Part shown: in pieces, positions 31,424 to 40,283 of the stretch
Numbering within the stretch: the first letter of the stretch is position 1
Layout: every line of letters begins with the position of its first letter
Source: an uncultured Eggerthella sp.
Lineage (GTDB): Bacteria > Actinomycetota > Coriobacteriia > Coriobacteriales > Eggerthellaceae
Assembly (NCBI GenBank): GCA_900542265.1
Contig: UQML01000016.1
Location: 1-42,639 of the forward strand
Length of the DNA: 42,639 bases
Direction of reading: 5' to 3'
Program-made: the position numbers and the translations under genes
The notes under the pieces: generated by a model
What the model saw: the letters and a program-made list of their open reading frames with translations, nothing else
What the model was told of the DNA's origin: nothing
Database searches by the model: none

Positions 31424-32599
31424 ATGAAAAAAGTTGCATATTTATGTTTTGATAACCCTTTTGTTAAACCTATGGAAGGAGGCAAAAGAGGGATTTTGGC
31501 ACGCATAGCGGCTTTGAGAAAGTGTGATATAGAGTTAGATTTATATATTCAAACTAAACCTGAAGAGGAGCTATTAGATAATAGTGCAAGCGATTCTTCT
31601 ATAGGTTGTTGTCGCATCTTCCAATACAAAATGAAAAGTGCGACACCCGTAATGCTGTTTTCGAAATATCCAATTTGTTCAAAAAAAAGATTCACTTTAG
31701 AGATGGCTTCTGATTTACTGAAGAGGCATTATGACGTTGCTCTTTATGAGGGCGAACAGATGATGTGTTATAGGACGAAAAACATCGTATCTGCAGATAG
31801 GCACATTTTATACCTTCTAGATATTGAGAGCGAATATCGTCGTCAGATGTCTGCGTCTGAGACCAATATCTTGCATAAGTTCTTGCAGAGAATAGAAGGA
31901 TTAAAGTTTAAGGCTTTTGAAAAAAAGATGAACAGTCTTTTTGATGAGTTTCTATTTATCTCCATTGATGAACTCAATATGCTTGAATCAAAAATGGGAA
32001 AGTGTACGTATAGCGCCTATTCAACAACGGAAATATCAGATGGGATTATTGGAAAAAATAACTCAAACATGCTTTATGTTGGAGATTTAAGTCTGGAAAA
32101 CAATTTCAAATCTTTATATTGGTTTTGTGAGAAAGTTTTGCCTAAAATTGCTCTCAATCAGAAAGATGTAAAGCTTATTGTGGTCGGCAGAATAAGCGAA
32201 GAGAATAAACGTTTACTCTTGAAGCTTGATAATGCAAGTTCCATTGTGGTTAGTGGATATGTGGATGATCTTGACCAGGTGTATGCCGATTCTTCCTTCG
32301 TTATTAGCCCTGTTCTCTATGGGGCTGGAGTAAAAGCAAAAGTTATTGATGCAATTGGTCGTGGTCAATTAGTGGTTGGAACAAGTAAAGCAATAGAAGG
32401 AACAATGCTTGAACCAGGAGTTCATGTTTTGATTAGTGATGACCCCGCTGATTTGGCAGCAGTATGTTCTCAAATTTTATATGATAGAAGTCTATTTTCG
32501 CATATTGCAAAGCAAGGATATGAGTATGTTAAGAAAGAACACTCTATCGATAGTCATGCATCTGTATTAGCAAGATGTATTGGATGCTCAAGGAAATAA
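31424..32599 (+). CDS. GT-B glycosyltransferase (GT4-like)
   Basis: The 391-residue protein has a variable N-terminal acceptor domain and a C-terminal Rossmann domain. Motifs include NMLYVGDLSLENNFKSLYWF, VVSGYVDDLDQVYADSSFVI and PVLYGAGVKAKVIDAIGRG (with the donor-binding region following). This resembles group 1 glycosyltransferases of capsule operons. It is predicted cytoplasmic and membrane-associated. It stops two bases before the start of the next glycosyltransferase gene. Confidence 0.87.
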   Translation: MKKVAYLCFDNPFVKPMEGGKRGILARIAALRKCDIELDLYIQTKPEEELLDNSASDSSIGCCRIFQYKMKSATPVMLFSKYPICSKKRFTLEMASDLLKRHYDVALYEGEQMMCYRTKNIVSADRHILYLLDIESEYRRQMSASETNILHKFLQRIEGLKFKAFEKKMNSLFDEFLFISIDELNMLESKMGKCTYSAYSTTEISDGIIGKNNSNMLYVGDLSLENNFKSLYWFCEKVLPKIALNQKDVKLIVVGRISEENKRLLLKLDNASSIVVSGYVDDLDQVYADSSFVISPVLYGAGVKAKVIDAIGRGQLVVGTSKAIEGTMLEPGVHVLISDDPADLAAVCSQILYDRSLFSHIAKQGYEYVKKEHSIDSHASVLARCIGCSRK

Positions 32600-32600
32600 A

Positions 32601-33776
32601 ATGCGTATTGCCGTTATAAACGAGTTGGTAGAGTTTGGGGGAACTGAGGTTCAAACTCAGCGTGAAGTAAATAATTTTAGAGACCATGGGGACATTGTTC
32701 TACATATTACGCTAGATGATAATTATGCATTTATGTCTGATGATTTTCGAAGCAATATTCCTCTTAATTGGAATAGATGGCATATAGTAAAAGGAAAGCT
32801 GATTTCTGATCGAAAACTATATAAAAAATTGTCAATGGTATTGGATGAATTTTCTCCTGATGTTGTCCATGTGAATAATATTTTGAGGGCACCTTTTTCC
32901 GTATATAAAGCTGTCAAACCCTACAAAGCTGTACTAACAATTCGCGATTATTCTGCGGTATGCCCTAAAGGAACAAATATTCATGATGATTATTCAAGTT
33001 GCGAAAAGTGTTCGGTAAAGGATTGTCTGGCTTGTTCAAATTCCTTTTGGGAAATATTAAAAGTCCCCTATTTCTTTTATAAAAATCGCAAAAGGAAGGG
33101 CGTATTTAATAAAGTCATTTCGCCAAGCAAAGAGTTAGCCAGACAGTATACGTTTCGTACAGAAGAAGCTATATGCATCAATAATCCTTATAAGGGATTC
33201 GAAGGCTGTCTTGTAAAACAGTTCAATGATAAAAAAATATTCTTGTATTTTGGGAGTATTGAAGAAAAAAAAGGTGTTGCTAAACTCGCTAGGGCTTGGA
33301 ATGTCTTTTCTGCAGACAAAGAGAATGCAGAGTTATTCTTTGCAGGAAAAGTTGATCCGAATTTTGAAGATGAATTCAATTCATTAATGCTTCAAATGGC
33401 AAATGTTACATATCTTGGGTGGCTCAACCAAGAACAAATCTCAGCTCTATTTGCAGAGATTTATTGCGTTGTAGTTCCATCTCTTTGGATGGAGAATTAT
33501 CCTAATACTGTTCTTGAGTCAATTGCCAACAAAACGTTAGTGATTGGGTCAAATCGAGGAGGTATTCCTGAATTAATTAGAAAGGAAGACTTGCTTTTTG
33601 ACGCTGTTGATCCTCAAAGTATTTGTGAAACTCTGGACTATGCTTATTATCTGCCAGAGGAACAATATATAAGTATTGTTGAACAAGTGTTTGATATAGC
33701 AAAAAAAGATAACAGTCTTGAAACATACTACAATAAAATGAGTAATCTATATGAAGCGTTGCTTGATAACGAATAA
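32601..33776 (+). CDS. GT4-family glycosyltransferase with Cys-rich insert
   Basis: This 391-residue enzyme begins MRIAVINELVEFGGTEVQTQ. The C-terminal donor domain has FLYFGSIEEKKGVAKLARAW and SLWMENYPNTVLESIANKTL, ending in the glutamate-containing site GGIPELI. Between the two domains is a cysteine cluster (CPKG..., then CEKCSVKDCLAC) that may bind a metal, as seen in some capsule GT4 enzymes. ATG at 32601 is supported by AAGGAAAT upstream; a TTG 21 bases earlier overlaps the previous gene. Its end overlaps the next gene by 26 bases. Confidence 0.87.
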   Translation: MRIAVINELVEFGGTEVQTQREVNNFRDHGDIVLHITLDDNYAFMSDDFRSNIPLNWNRWHIVKGKLISDRKLYKKLSMVLDEFSPDVVHVNNILRAPFSVYKAVKPYKAVLTIRDYSAVCPKGTNIHDDYSSCEKCSVKDCLACSNSFWEILKVPYFFYKNRKRKGVFNKVISPSKELARQYTFRTEEAICINNPYKGFEGCLVKQFNDKKIFLYFGSIEEKKGVAKLARAWNVFSADKENAELFFAGKVDPNFEDEFNSLMLQMANVTYLGWLNQEQISALFAEIYCVVVPSLWMENYPNTVLESIANKTLVIGSNRGGIPELIRKEDLLFDAVDPQSICETLDYAYYLPEEQYISIVEQVFDIAKKDNSLETYYNKMSNLYEALLDNE

Positions 33777-34977
33777 CAAAAAGCAAGGCGTTAGATGCAG
33801 TAGCGTTAACTGCATCTTGTTCGCACTTTTTTTACTCGCCCTTCTTTATCCTCCATTTGTTAGTGAAGAGCTGCTCCAAGTAAAGTTGTTTGCCTCAAGT
33901 GCTAACTATGTAGCTTTAGTTTTTGGAATTGCTTTATTACTTACCAATTGGGAGAAGGTTAGATTCGATTCTTTTTTTTGGATTTTATCTGGGCTGTCTG
34001 GAGTCATGATTTTATCGACTGTATTTAGTGGTGGACAAATTGAATCTGCAATATCAACCAGCGTGAAATACGTCTTATTATGTCTTGTAATATGTGTAAT
34101 GTATCAAACCAACTATGTTAATATGGTGCAGATTTTCGCAGGAATATTTTCCATATATATATTACTGAATTTATTGGTTTGGATACATGTTAGTGGGTCT
34201 TACCCGAATGGTTTTCGCGAAGGAGACTTCGTGAATATGTGGTTTTTGGGAAATAAAAATACGATAAGAAACTATGTATTGCCAGGCTTGGCATTTATGC
34301 TTATTTGGGAGTTGTGTATAAAAAAAAGATCACCGATCCTGTCCGTGCTTTTGTTTGGTGTTTCTATTACTTCGTTGGTATTGGTTGATTCTGTCACTCC
34401 TACAATAGTTATTATTTGTGTGGGACTTCTTTTTGTTTTGTCATATAAAGACAAAATTAACTTGACATACAAAGGGATAGCAATTGTTTTTTTTGTAATT
34501 ATGACAGTGGTATTTTTAGCGCCTGTTGTGTTTTCTGATGGTGTGCTATTGCAGCTAATTAATCGTGATCTTACTTATTCTGGACGTACGTATATTTGGC
34601 AGCAAGCTATTGATGCAATTGGTGATCATCTTCTTTTTGGGGTAGGACTTCAAGATTTAGTAAATCAAGGTCTGCTTGATAGGGGTGATTTTCGTCATGT
34701 TAATCATGCGCATAATGCGATTATTGATATGCAGTTTAAATATGGCATTATTGCTTTGTCTCTTTCTTTTATGTTGCTTGCTATTGCTGTAAAAGGACTT
34801 TCCTTTATGAATCAAGAGAAACAGAAGATTATGCTTTGTGTGATATTTGCGTTTCTTCTTTGTGGTTTATTCGGAGAGTTGAGCAACGAAATGTTTTTAA
34901 TGATTTTGATCTTTGCGACACAAGGCAAAATGGATGTATCAAATAAGGATGAAAGAGGAATAAGTGATGATACTTGA
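33751..34977 (+). CDS. wzy: O-antigen polymerase/ligase (Wzy/WaaL-like) membrane protein
   Basis: The 408-residue membrane protein has about 10-12 helices. The Wzy/WaaL family signature lies near the end of the periplasmic loop: SGRTYIWQQAIDAIGDHLLF, GVGLQDLV, then HVNHAHNAIIDMQFKYG. It would polymerise repeat units on the outer face of the membrane after export by the flippase in this operon, with length set by the Wzz-like protein. It overlaps the previous gene by 26 bases and the next by 11. The family also includes ligases, so the exact role is inferred from the Wzx/Wzz neighbours. Confidence 0.82.
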   Translation: MKRCLITNNKKQGVRCSSVNCILFALFLLALLYPPFVSEELLQVKLFASSANYVALVFGIALLLTNWEKVRFDSFFWILSGLSGVMILSTVFSGGQIESAISTSVKYVLLCLVICVMYQTNYVNMVQIFAGIFSIYILLNLLVWIHVSGSYPNGFREGDFVNMWFLGNKNTIRNYVLPGLAFMLIWELCIKKRSPILSVLLFGVSITSLVLVDSVTPTIVIICVGLLFVLSYKDKINLTYKGIAIVFFVIMTVVFLAPVVFSDGVLLQLINRDLTYSGRTYIWQQAIDAIGDHLLFGVGLQDLVNQGLLDRGDFRHVNHAHNAIIDMQFKYGIIALSLSFMLLAIAVKGLSFMNQEKQKIMLCVIFAFLLCGLFGELSNEMFLMILIFATQGKMDVSNKDERGISDDT

Positions 34978-35512
34978 TTATATTGCAACAAAAATTCATC
35001 AAATAAGACACAAGGAACAGTTGCATGTGTCTTCTCGAACTGTTTTGCCTAGAAATGCTTTATTGAGAATTGCGAGTAATGCCAAAATTGAAATAGGGAA
35101 CAATACGGTATTTAGATCAGATCTCATCTTGAATGCTTCAGATGGCGGGATAATTATCATTGGGGATAGAGTTTTTTTTAACGATCGGTGTTGTTTGAAC
35201 TCACGAAAATGTATCACTATCGGGGATGATACAATTATTGGACAAAATGTGCTGTTTTATGATCATGATCATGATTATCGAAAAGGTCCAATAAAAAAGA
35301 AAACGTCATATCGTGTTGGAGAAATCTGTATAGGCTCGCGTGTGTGGATTGGGTCAAATGTTGTTATTCTTAAGGGAACAACCATTGGCGATAATTCTGT
35401 CATAGCTGCTGGATGCGTTGTTCGTGGTAACGTTCCTGCAAATACGCTACTTTATCCAGCAACGGAAATGAAGATGAAAAACATCCAGGAGTATTGTTAT
35501 GAGACTTCTTAA
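34967..35512 (+). CDS. hexapeptide-repeat acyltransferase, first
   Basis: This is a left-handed beta-helix acyltransferase of 181 residues with imperfect hexapeptide turns from about residue 35 (NAKIEIGNNTVF, GGIIIIGDRVFF, KCITIGDDTIIG, GEICIGSRVWIGSNVVIL, GTTIGDNSVIAAG). A catalytic-type histidine lies in YDHDHDYRKG. It probably O-acetylates a sugar of the repeat unit. ATG at 34967 has AAGAGGA upstream, better than GTG at 34964. It overlaps the following acyltransferase by 14 bases. Confidence 0.88.
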   Translation: MILDYIATKIHQIRHKEQLHVSSRTVLPRNALLRIASNAKIEIGNNTVFRSDLILNASDGGIIIIGDRVFFNDRCCLNSRKCITIGDDTIIGQNVLFYDHDHDYRKGPIKKKTSYRVGEICIGSRVWIGSNVVILKGTTIGDNSVIAAGCVVRGNVPANTLLYPATEMKMKNIQEYCYETS

Positions 35513-36074
35513 GCATATTATGAGGAAAAAAAAGAGCAATATTGTAAGACTCAAAGGAAAGAAGATCAGCTTCGGTTCTCTTGGTGATAATGTTAGATTT
35601 GGAGGAGCGTCAGTATTTAATAGGGCAGAAAATATACATGTGGGCAATGATGTTTTTTTTGGCGCTGAATGCTATTTTGAAGCAGTTTCAACCATAAGTA
35701 TTGGCTCGGGCTGCATGTTCGGTCCTCGCGTTTTTTGCATAGCTGGTAGCCACAATTATGATTGCAGTGATTTAAGAGCTATCCCGTATGATAATCGACA
35801 AGTAGATCAGCCTATTGTAATCGAAGATAATGTTTGGGTTGCTGGGAATGTTTCAATCGCTCCAGGCGCTCATATCGGTGAAGGGGTTGTTGTAGGCATG
35901 GGGGCGATTGTTGCGGGTGATGTACCTCCATATTCTGTTGTAGTTGGTAAAAAAGGGACAGTAGTTAAAGAACGTAATGTGGGTCGATACGAAAAGTTGA
36001 AGCAGGCAGAGAAAATATATAGTAGGTTATATGCTGGTAAGCCGTTTGAGATGGTGGATAAAGGCTTACTCTAG
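35499..36074 (+). CDS. hexapeptide-repeat acyltransferase, second
   Basis: This is a second left-handed beta-helix enzyme (191 residues). Hexapeptide turns run through GDNVRFGGASVF, NIHVGNDVFFGAECYF, STISIGSGCMFGPRVF, then the His-containing loop AGSHNYDC and DNVWVAGNVSIAPGAHIG. It is closer to the maltose/galactoside-acetyltransferase style than the first copy. Two acyltransferases in tandem suggest two acetylation sites or two sugars. Its stop overlaps the flippase GTG by one base. Confidence 0.88.
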   Translation: MRLLKHIMRKKKSNIVRLKGKKISFGSLGDNVRFGGASVFNRAENIHVGNDVFFGAECYFEAVSTISIGSGCMFGPRVFCIAGSHNYDCSDLRAIPYDNRQVDQPIVIEDNVWVAGNVSIAPGAHIGEGVVVGMGAIVAGDVPPYSVVVGKKGTVVKERNVGRYEKLKQAEKIYSRLYAGKPFEMVDKGLL

Positions 36075-37321
36075 TGTCTGTTATGCTAAAAAAAATAGTG
36101 CGATCATCTATTTCAATCAGATTGCTGTCTGTTGCATTTGGCTTTATAGGTTCAGTGTTAGTTAATCGCATTTTAGGCGTTGAACTGAGAGGTGAATATA
36201 CAACAATATTTACATATGCCAATTTGCTTCAGGCCGCACTGAATTTAGGTGTTGCTTATTCGTTGGTTCCTTTGAGGAATGAAATCGGGGAAGAAGAAGC
36301 TAAAGCTGCATTGGCTTCATTTTGTTGGATTCAATTTGTATTATGCGTAAGCGGAACTGCCGTCTTTTTGATTTTTTCGTTTTCTATAGAAAACTTTTTC
36401 ATATGTATTCTCATGTCAGCGATGATTTTGAATGGGCAGATGACATTCATTGCTTTGATTGAAGACATTCGATCGCGCAATCTTATTTTGTTGGTGTCCT
36501 CAATGTTGTATGTAGTTGTAAATTTATTTATTCTAATATTTTTTGAAAAAGCAATATACCTTGTACTTATTTGTCTTATTGCAAAATATTTCCTAGAGTC
36601 TATTTTATGCGCAAAGAAGAACGCTTTGTTTTGTTGTAAGCTTGATGACTTAACTATTGAGCGCGTGAAATTAATTTTACAATATGGTGTTCCAACAGCG
36701 TTTTTGGCAGTGTTGATAACCTTAAACTACAATGTTGATGTTATTATGTTGAATATATTGAACGCTGGGAACTTCCAAGTTGGCTTGTTTGGTGTTGCAT
36801 ATACTCTGTCCAATATGCTTTGGTTTATTCCTGATGCATTTAAGGAATATGTTTACAACAAATCAGCCGAGATGGAGCTTTCGGGTTTAACAATCATTTT
36901 GATCATTATGAATATGATCATTTGCGTTGTTGTCTGTTTTCTTTTTTTTGTTTTCGGAAAAGCGTTTCTGATCTTCTTTTTTGGCCAAGAGTTTGAAGCT
37001 GCTTTTATGGTCACCCTAACGGTTTTTGTTGGTATTATACCTATGGTTGCCTTCAAGTTAATACATCCTATTTATGTTAATGCTGGTCGTTCGCTTGTAG
37101 TGGCTTTCTATTTAGTTGTCTCAGTTGCTACAAATGTAACGATAGCTATATTTCTGATTCCTGTTTATGGTGCTTTCGGGGCGGCTCTTGCCACTGTTGC
37201 TTCATACTCGTTTTGTGGAGTGTTATTTTGTGCTAAATATATAAGAGATTACAAGATTAAAGGCTCTGATGTAAAAGAGGCATATATTGCTCTGAAAAGG
37301 GCTTTGAAGGAGACCCAGTGA
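36074..37321 (+). CDS. wzx: polysaccharide flippase (Wzx-like)
   Basis: The 415-residue protein has about 12 hydrophobic helices and the MATE/Wzx N-terminus RLLSVAFGFIGSVLVNRILG with EYTTIFTYANLLQAALNLGV. It carries lipid-linked repeat units across the membrane for the Wzy protein. GTG at 36074 overlaps the previous stop by one base; ATG at 36083 would shorten it by three residues. Its stop overlaps the next start as GTGA. Confidence 0.88.
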   Translation: MSVMLKKIVRSSISIRLLSVAFGFIGSVLVNRILGVELRGEYTTIFTYANLLQAALNLGVAYSLVPLRNEIGEEEAKAALASFCWIQFVLCVSGTAVFLIFSFSIENFFICILMSAMILNGQMTFIALIEDIRSRNLILLVSSMLYVVVNLFILIFFEKAIYLVLICLIAKYFLESILCAKKNALFCCKLDDLTIERVKLILQYGVPTAFLAVLITLNYNVDVIMLNILNAGNFQVGLFGVAYTLSNMLWFIPDAFKEYVYNKSAEMELSGLTIILIIMNMIICVVVCFLFFVFGKAFLIFFFGQEFEAAFMVTLTVFVGIIPMVAFKLIHPIYVNAGRSLVVAFYLVVSVATNVTIAIFLIPVYGAFGAALATVASYSFCGVLFCAKYIRDYKIKGSDVKEAYIALKRALKETQ

Positions 37322-38328
37322 TTATTACTCGAACGCCTTTTAGAATGTCTTTCTTTGGCGGGGGGACAGATATTCCGAGTTTTTTTAACGTGCATGGGGG
37401 AACGGTTTTATCGACAACCTTTGATAAATATTGCTATACAGTAGTAAGGCATCTTCCCCGTTTTTTTGATTATACTTCTGAATTAGTTTATTCAAAAACA
37501 GAAAGAGTGACTTCTATTGACGAGGTCGCACATCCAGCAATTAGAAATGCTATGCGTATGTTAAAGATGCGAGAAATACGCCTCACTTATGAGGCTGATT
37601 TGCCCGCACGTACTGGTTTAGGCACATCATCATCTTTTGCCGTGGGAATGCTTAATGCGTTCCATTGCTTAAAAGGGGAATACGCATCGAAGGAACGTCT
37701 TGCTCGTGAGGCCATTTATTTGGAAAGGGAATTGTGTAGAGAATCTGGAGGTTGGCAAGATCAAGTTGCGGCATCTTATGGTGGGCTGAATAAAATCGTG
37801 TTTCATGATAATAAATTTGAGGTTCATCCTTTAATTATAGATAAGGTAAGGAAAGAAACGCTCGATTCTTGTCTAATGCTCTTTTTTACAGGATTTACAA
37901 GATTTTCTAGCGAAATACAAAAAAGTTATAAGCTGCATGAAAAAGAAGCGCGCTTATTAGAAATGCTGGCATTAACCGAAGAAGCAGAAAAGGTTCTAGT
38001 AAGCCAGAGAGCTAATTTGGCGGAATTTGGGAGGCTTCTCGATGAAACATGGCAATTGAAGCGTGGTATTAGCAGTGCTGTAACAACAGACGCAATAGAT
38101 GCATTATACAAAAGGGCTTTAGATGCCGGAGCAGTAGGAGGAAAGCTTCTTGGTGCTGGGGGAGGAGGTTTTCTTCTCTTTTTCGTACAACCAGATGCGC
38201 ATGAATCGGTTCGTGCGGCTCTTTCGGATCTTATGCTTGTCCCTTTTAATTTTGATACAAATGGCACTCAAGTTGTACATTATTTGCCTGAAGAATTTGA
38301 TTTTTCAACAGAGGAAAAAAATGATTAG
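37318..38328 (+). CDS. hddA: D-glycero-alpha-D-manno-heptose-7-phosphate kinase
   Basis: This is a GHMP-family kinase that phosphorylates C1 of heptose 7-phosphate. The N-terminus reads ITRTPFRMSFFGGGTDIPSF. The phosphate-binding loop PARTGLGTSSSFAVGML lies near residue 96, with GGWQDQVAASYGG and the C-terminal GAVGGKLLGAGGGGFLLFF. This arrangement is typical of HddA rather than galactokinase. It starts with GTG, whose sequence overlaps the flippase stop (GTGA). It overlaps gmhA by eight bases and acts with it and with the HddC-GmhB fusion. Confidence 0.92.
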   Translation: MIITRTPFRMSFFGGGTDIPSFFNVHGGTVLSTTFDKYCYTVVRHLPRFFDYTSELVYSKTERVTSIDEVAHPAIRNAMRMLKMREIRLTYEADLPARTGLGTSSSFAVGMLNAFHCLKGEYASKERLAREAIYLERELCRESGGWQDQVAASYGGLNKIVFHDNKFEVHPLIIDKVRKETLDSCLMLFFTGFTRFSSEIQKSYKLHEKEARLLEMLALTEEAEKVLVSQRANLAEFGRLLDETWQLKRGISSAVTTDAIDALYKRALDAGAVGGKLLGAGGGGFLLFFVQPDAHESVRAALSDLMLVPFNFDTNGTQVVHYLPEEFDFSTEEKND

Positions 38329-38986
38329 TGATTCTTGCGATTTTTCTTGCAATTATCTTGATGAATTGTTGCGTAGATATCCGCCATTATTGGTTTGTGG
38401 TGATGACATTCACGAAGCTTTTTTATTATTGAAGGAATCTTTTAGGAATGGAAATAAACTTTTGATTTGTGGAAATGGGGGTTCTGCCGCAGACGCCGAG
38501 CATATAGTTGGTGAGCTGATGAAGAGCTTTCATTTTAAACGAAGAATAGACCCTTCATTTCAAGAACTGTATTATAGGGTGAATGGGTGTTTTGTACCAA
38601 ACTGGCTTGAAGAAGCTTTGCCTGCCATAGCTCTGAATTCGCATACTTCTCTTACTACGGCTTTATCTAACGACAATGACGAGGATTCTCTTTTTGCGCA
38701 ACAAGTTTATGGATATGGCAAAAAAGGCGATGTTTTATTGTCTATTTCTACTTCCGGCCTGTCAAAAAACATATTGGAGGCTATTCGCGTCGCGCGAGCA
38801 AAAGAGATGTGCGTGATCGCACTAATGGGGGAAAATAGAACGCTGATGTCAGAGCTAGCGGATGTCGCGATTTGTGTTCCAGAGCATCAAACGTATAAAG
38901 TACAAGAACTACACTTACCGGTCTACCATTGCTTATGTGCAATGGTAGAAGAAAGCCTATTTGGAGAGAAGAAGAATGTTTCGTGA
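38321..38986 (+). CDS. gmhA: phosphoheptose isomerase
   Basis: GmhA converts sedoheptulose 7-phosphate to D-glycero-D-manno-heptose 7-phosphate, the first heptose step. The 221-residue SIS-domain protein has LLICGNGGSAADAEHIVGEL, the phosphate-binding loop LLSISTSGLSKNI and the metal/active-site tail HLPVYHCLCAMVEE. It is somewhat longer than the E. coli enzyme (192 residues), with an extra segment near residues 67-100. ATG at 38321 has GAGGAAAAAA upstream and overlaps hddA. An upstream in-frame GTG lies deep in hddA and was rejected. It overlaps the next gene by 11 bases. Confidence 0.93.
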   Translation: MISDSCDFSCNYLDELLRRYPPLLVCGDDIHEAFLLLKESFRNGNKLLICGNGGSAADAEHIVGELMKSFHFKRRIDPSFQELYYRVNGCFVPNWLEEALPAIALNSHTSLTTALSNDNDEDSLFAQQVYGYGKKGDVLLSISTSGLSKNILEAIRVARAKEMCVIALMGENRTLMSELADVAICVPEHQTYKVQELHLPVYHCLCAMVEESLFGEKKNVS

Positions 38987-40130
38987 AGCAATTATAATTG
39001 CGGGAGGGTTTGGAACCAGGTTAAGGCATATCGTCAATGATGTCCCTAAGCCAATGGCGCCTGTATGCGGGAGGCCTTTCTTGCGGTATATTTTGGATTA
39101 TCTTGCTGAGAGTAAGTTTTCAAGAATTGTAATTGCAGATGGTTACAAACGGGAACACATTGAAGCCTATTTTGGTTGCTGCTATAGAGGCATGGAAATA
39201 TTATACAGTTCGGAAGATAGCCCTCTACTGACAGGTGGTGCGGTAAAAAAAGCATTATTAAACTGTAACAGTGAATGGGTTTACGTTTTAAATGGCGATA
39301 CGTTTTTAGAGGCAAATTTTGACGCTTTTGAGGAATATCTTGACAATATAAAAGAATCAGCAGAGGTTATTATTGCTTCAAAAGAAATGCATAATTTTGA
39401 AAGATATGGAACCTTGCAAGTTTTAGAATCGGGAGAAATTGTGGGTTTTCTTGAGAAAGAGCAGTGCGAGGCTGGTGTTATAAACGCAGGAATTTACTTA
39501 ATAAAGAAGAGCGCATTAGACGGCATGTCGAAGGTTTTTTCGTTGGAAAAAGACTATTTTGCATTAGCATCTTCAAGACATAGAGCATTTAGTGTTCCCT
39601 GTAATGGGGTTTTTATTGATATCGGAATTCCGGAAGATTATAAAGAAGCTCAGTCTCTTCTTGCACCATTTAAAAGAAAATGGAAATTAGCATTATTTGA
39701 TAGAGATGGAACAATTAATGTTGATACAGGACACCTTTATGAACCCGAGAAGCTCTTGTTGATTCCGGGTGGCGTTGAACTTTTACGTTATTACTCTTCT
39801 CAAGCTAATTATAAAATAGTGGTTGTAACCAATCAGGCTGGCATAGCAAAAGGTTTGTATGATGTGTCAGACATGCACCAGTTGCATAGAGTCCTCAATC
39901 AGCGACTTGCAAAAGAAGGGTGTCGAATAGATGCATACTATTATTGTCCCCATCATCCAGATATAACTGGTAATTGTGAGTGTAGAAAACCCAGGCCAGG
40001 AATGATCAAAAAAGCAATTTTTGATTTTGAGGCAGATCCAACAGAATGTGTGCTTTTTGGGGATAAAGAAAGTGATATTGAGGCAGCGGATGCAGCTGGT
40101 ATAAAAGGGTTTCTTGTAAATTGGTTTTGA
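38976..40130 (+). CDS. hddC-gmhB: HddC-GmhB fusion: GDP-heptose synthase and bisphosphatase
   Basis: The 384-residue protein joins two enzymes. Residues 1-230 are a nucleotidyltransferase (IIIAGGFGTRLRHIVNDVPKP, GGAVKKALLN, VLNGDTFLE), as in HddC, which attaches GDP to heptose 1-phosphate. Residues 236-384 are an HAD phosphatase (LALFDRDGTIN with the nucleophile region near 241, VVVTNQAGIAKG, GDKESDIEAADAAG). Its Cys/His zinc loop (CPHHPD, then CECRKPRPG) is diagnostic of GmhB, which removes the 7-phosphate. Fusion puts the two last steps in one chain. ATG at 38976 follows GAGAAGAAGA. It is the last gene of the rightward operon. Confidence 0.92.
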   Translation: MFREAIIIAGGFGTRLRHIVNDVPKPMAPVCGRPFLRYILDYLAESKFSRIVIADGYKREHIEAYFGCCYRGMEILYSSEDSPLLTGGAVKKALLNCNSEWVYVLNGDTFLEANFDAFEEYLDNIKESAEVIIASKEMHNFERYGTLQVLESGEIVGFLEKEQCEAGVINAGIYLIKKSALDGMSKVFSLEKDYFALASSRHRAFSVPCNGVFIDIGIPEDYKEAQSLLAPFKRKWKLALFDRDGTINVDTGHLYEPEKLLLIPGGVELLRYYSSQANYKIVVVTNQAGIAKGLYDVSDMHQLHRVLNQRLAKEGCRIDAYYYCPHHPDITGNCECRKPRPGMIKKAIFDFEADPTECVLFGDKESDIEAADAAGIKGFLVNWF

Positions 40131-40283
40131 GCGTACGATTTTACTAAAAATGTTTTGAGTGAAAAAGACTAAGCGATGATAACTTCGGATCTATATTATC
40201 TTAAGATAATATAGATCCGAAAAAACGCATTGAGGAATGTCTATTATTTTACGGCTGATGCGGCAAGCATGTGTAGAGCATGT
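40131..40283. other. convergent intergenic region with perfect palindrome
   Basis: The region separates two converging gene sets. It contains the 38-bp perfect palindrome described separately. The surrounding bases are AT-rich. Neither flank provides the run of T expected after a simple intrinsic terminator. Confidence 0.6.
40184..40221. repeat. 38-bp perfect palindrome
   Basis: TTCGGATCTATATTATCTT at 40184-40202 is followed directly by its exact reverse complement at 40203-40221 with no loop. It lies between convergent genes, so a two-way transcription stop is one role. It is followed on the plus strand by A rather than T, which a simple intrinsic terminator would need, so a protein target or cruciform is also possible. 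Confidence 0.9.

Noticed and set aside
40184..40221. Simple intrinsic terminator
   Set aside because: No T run follows the palindrome in either direction, so it is listed as a palindrome of uncertain role.
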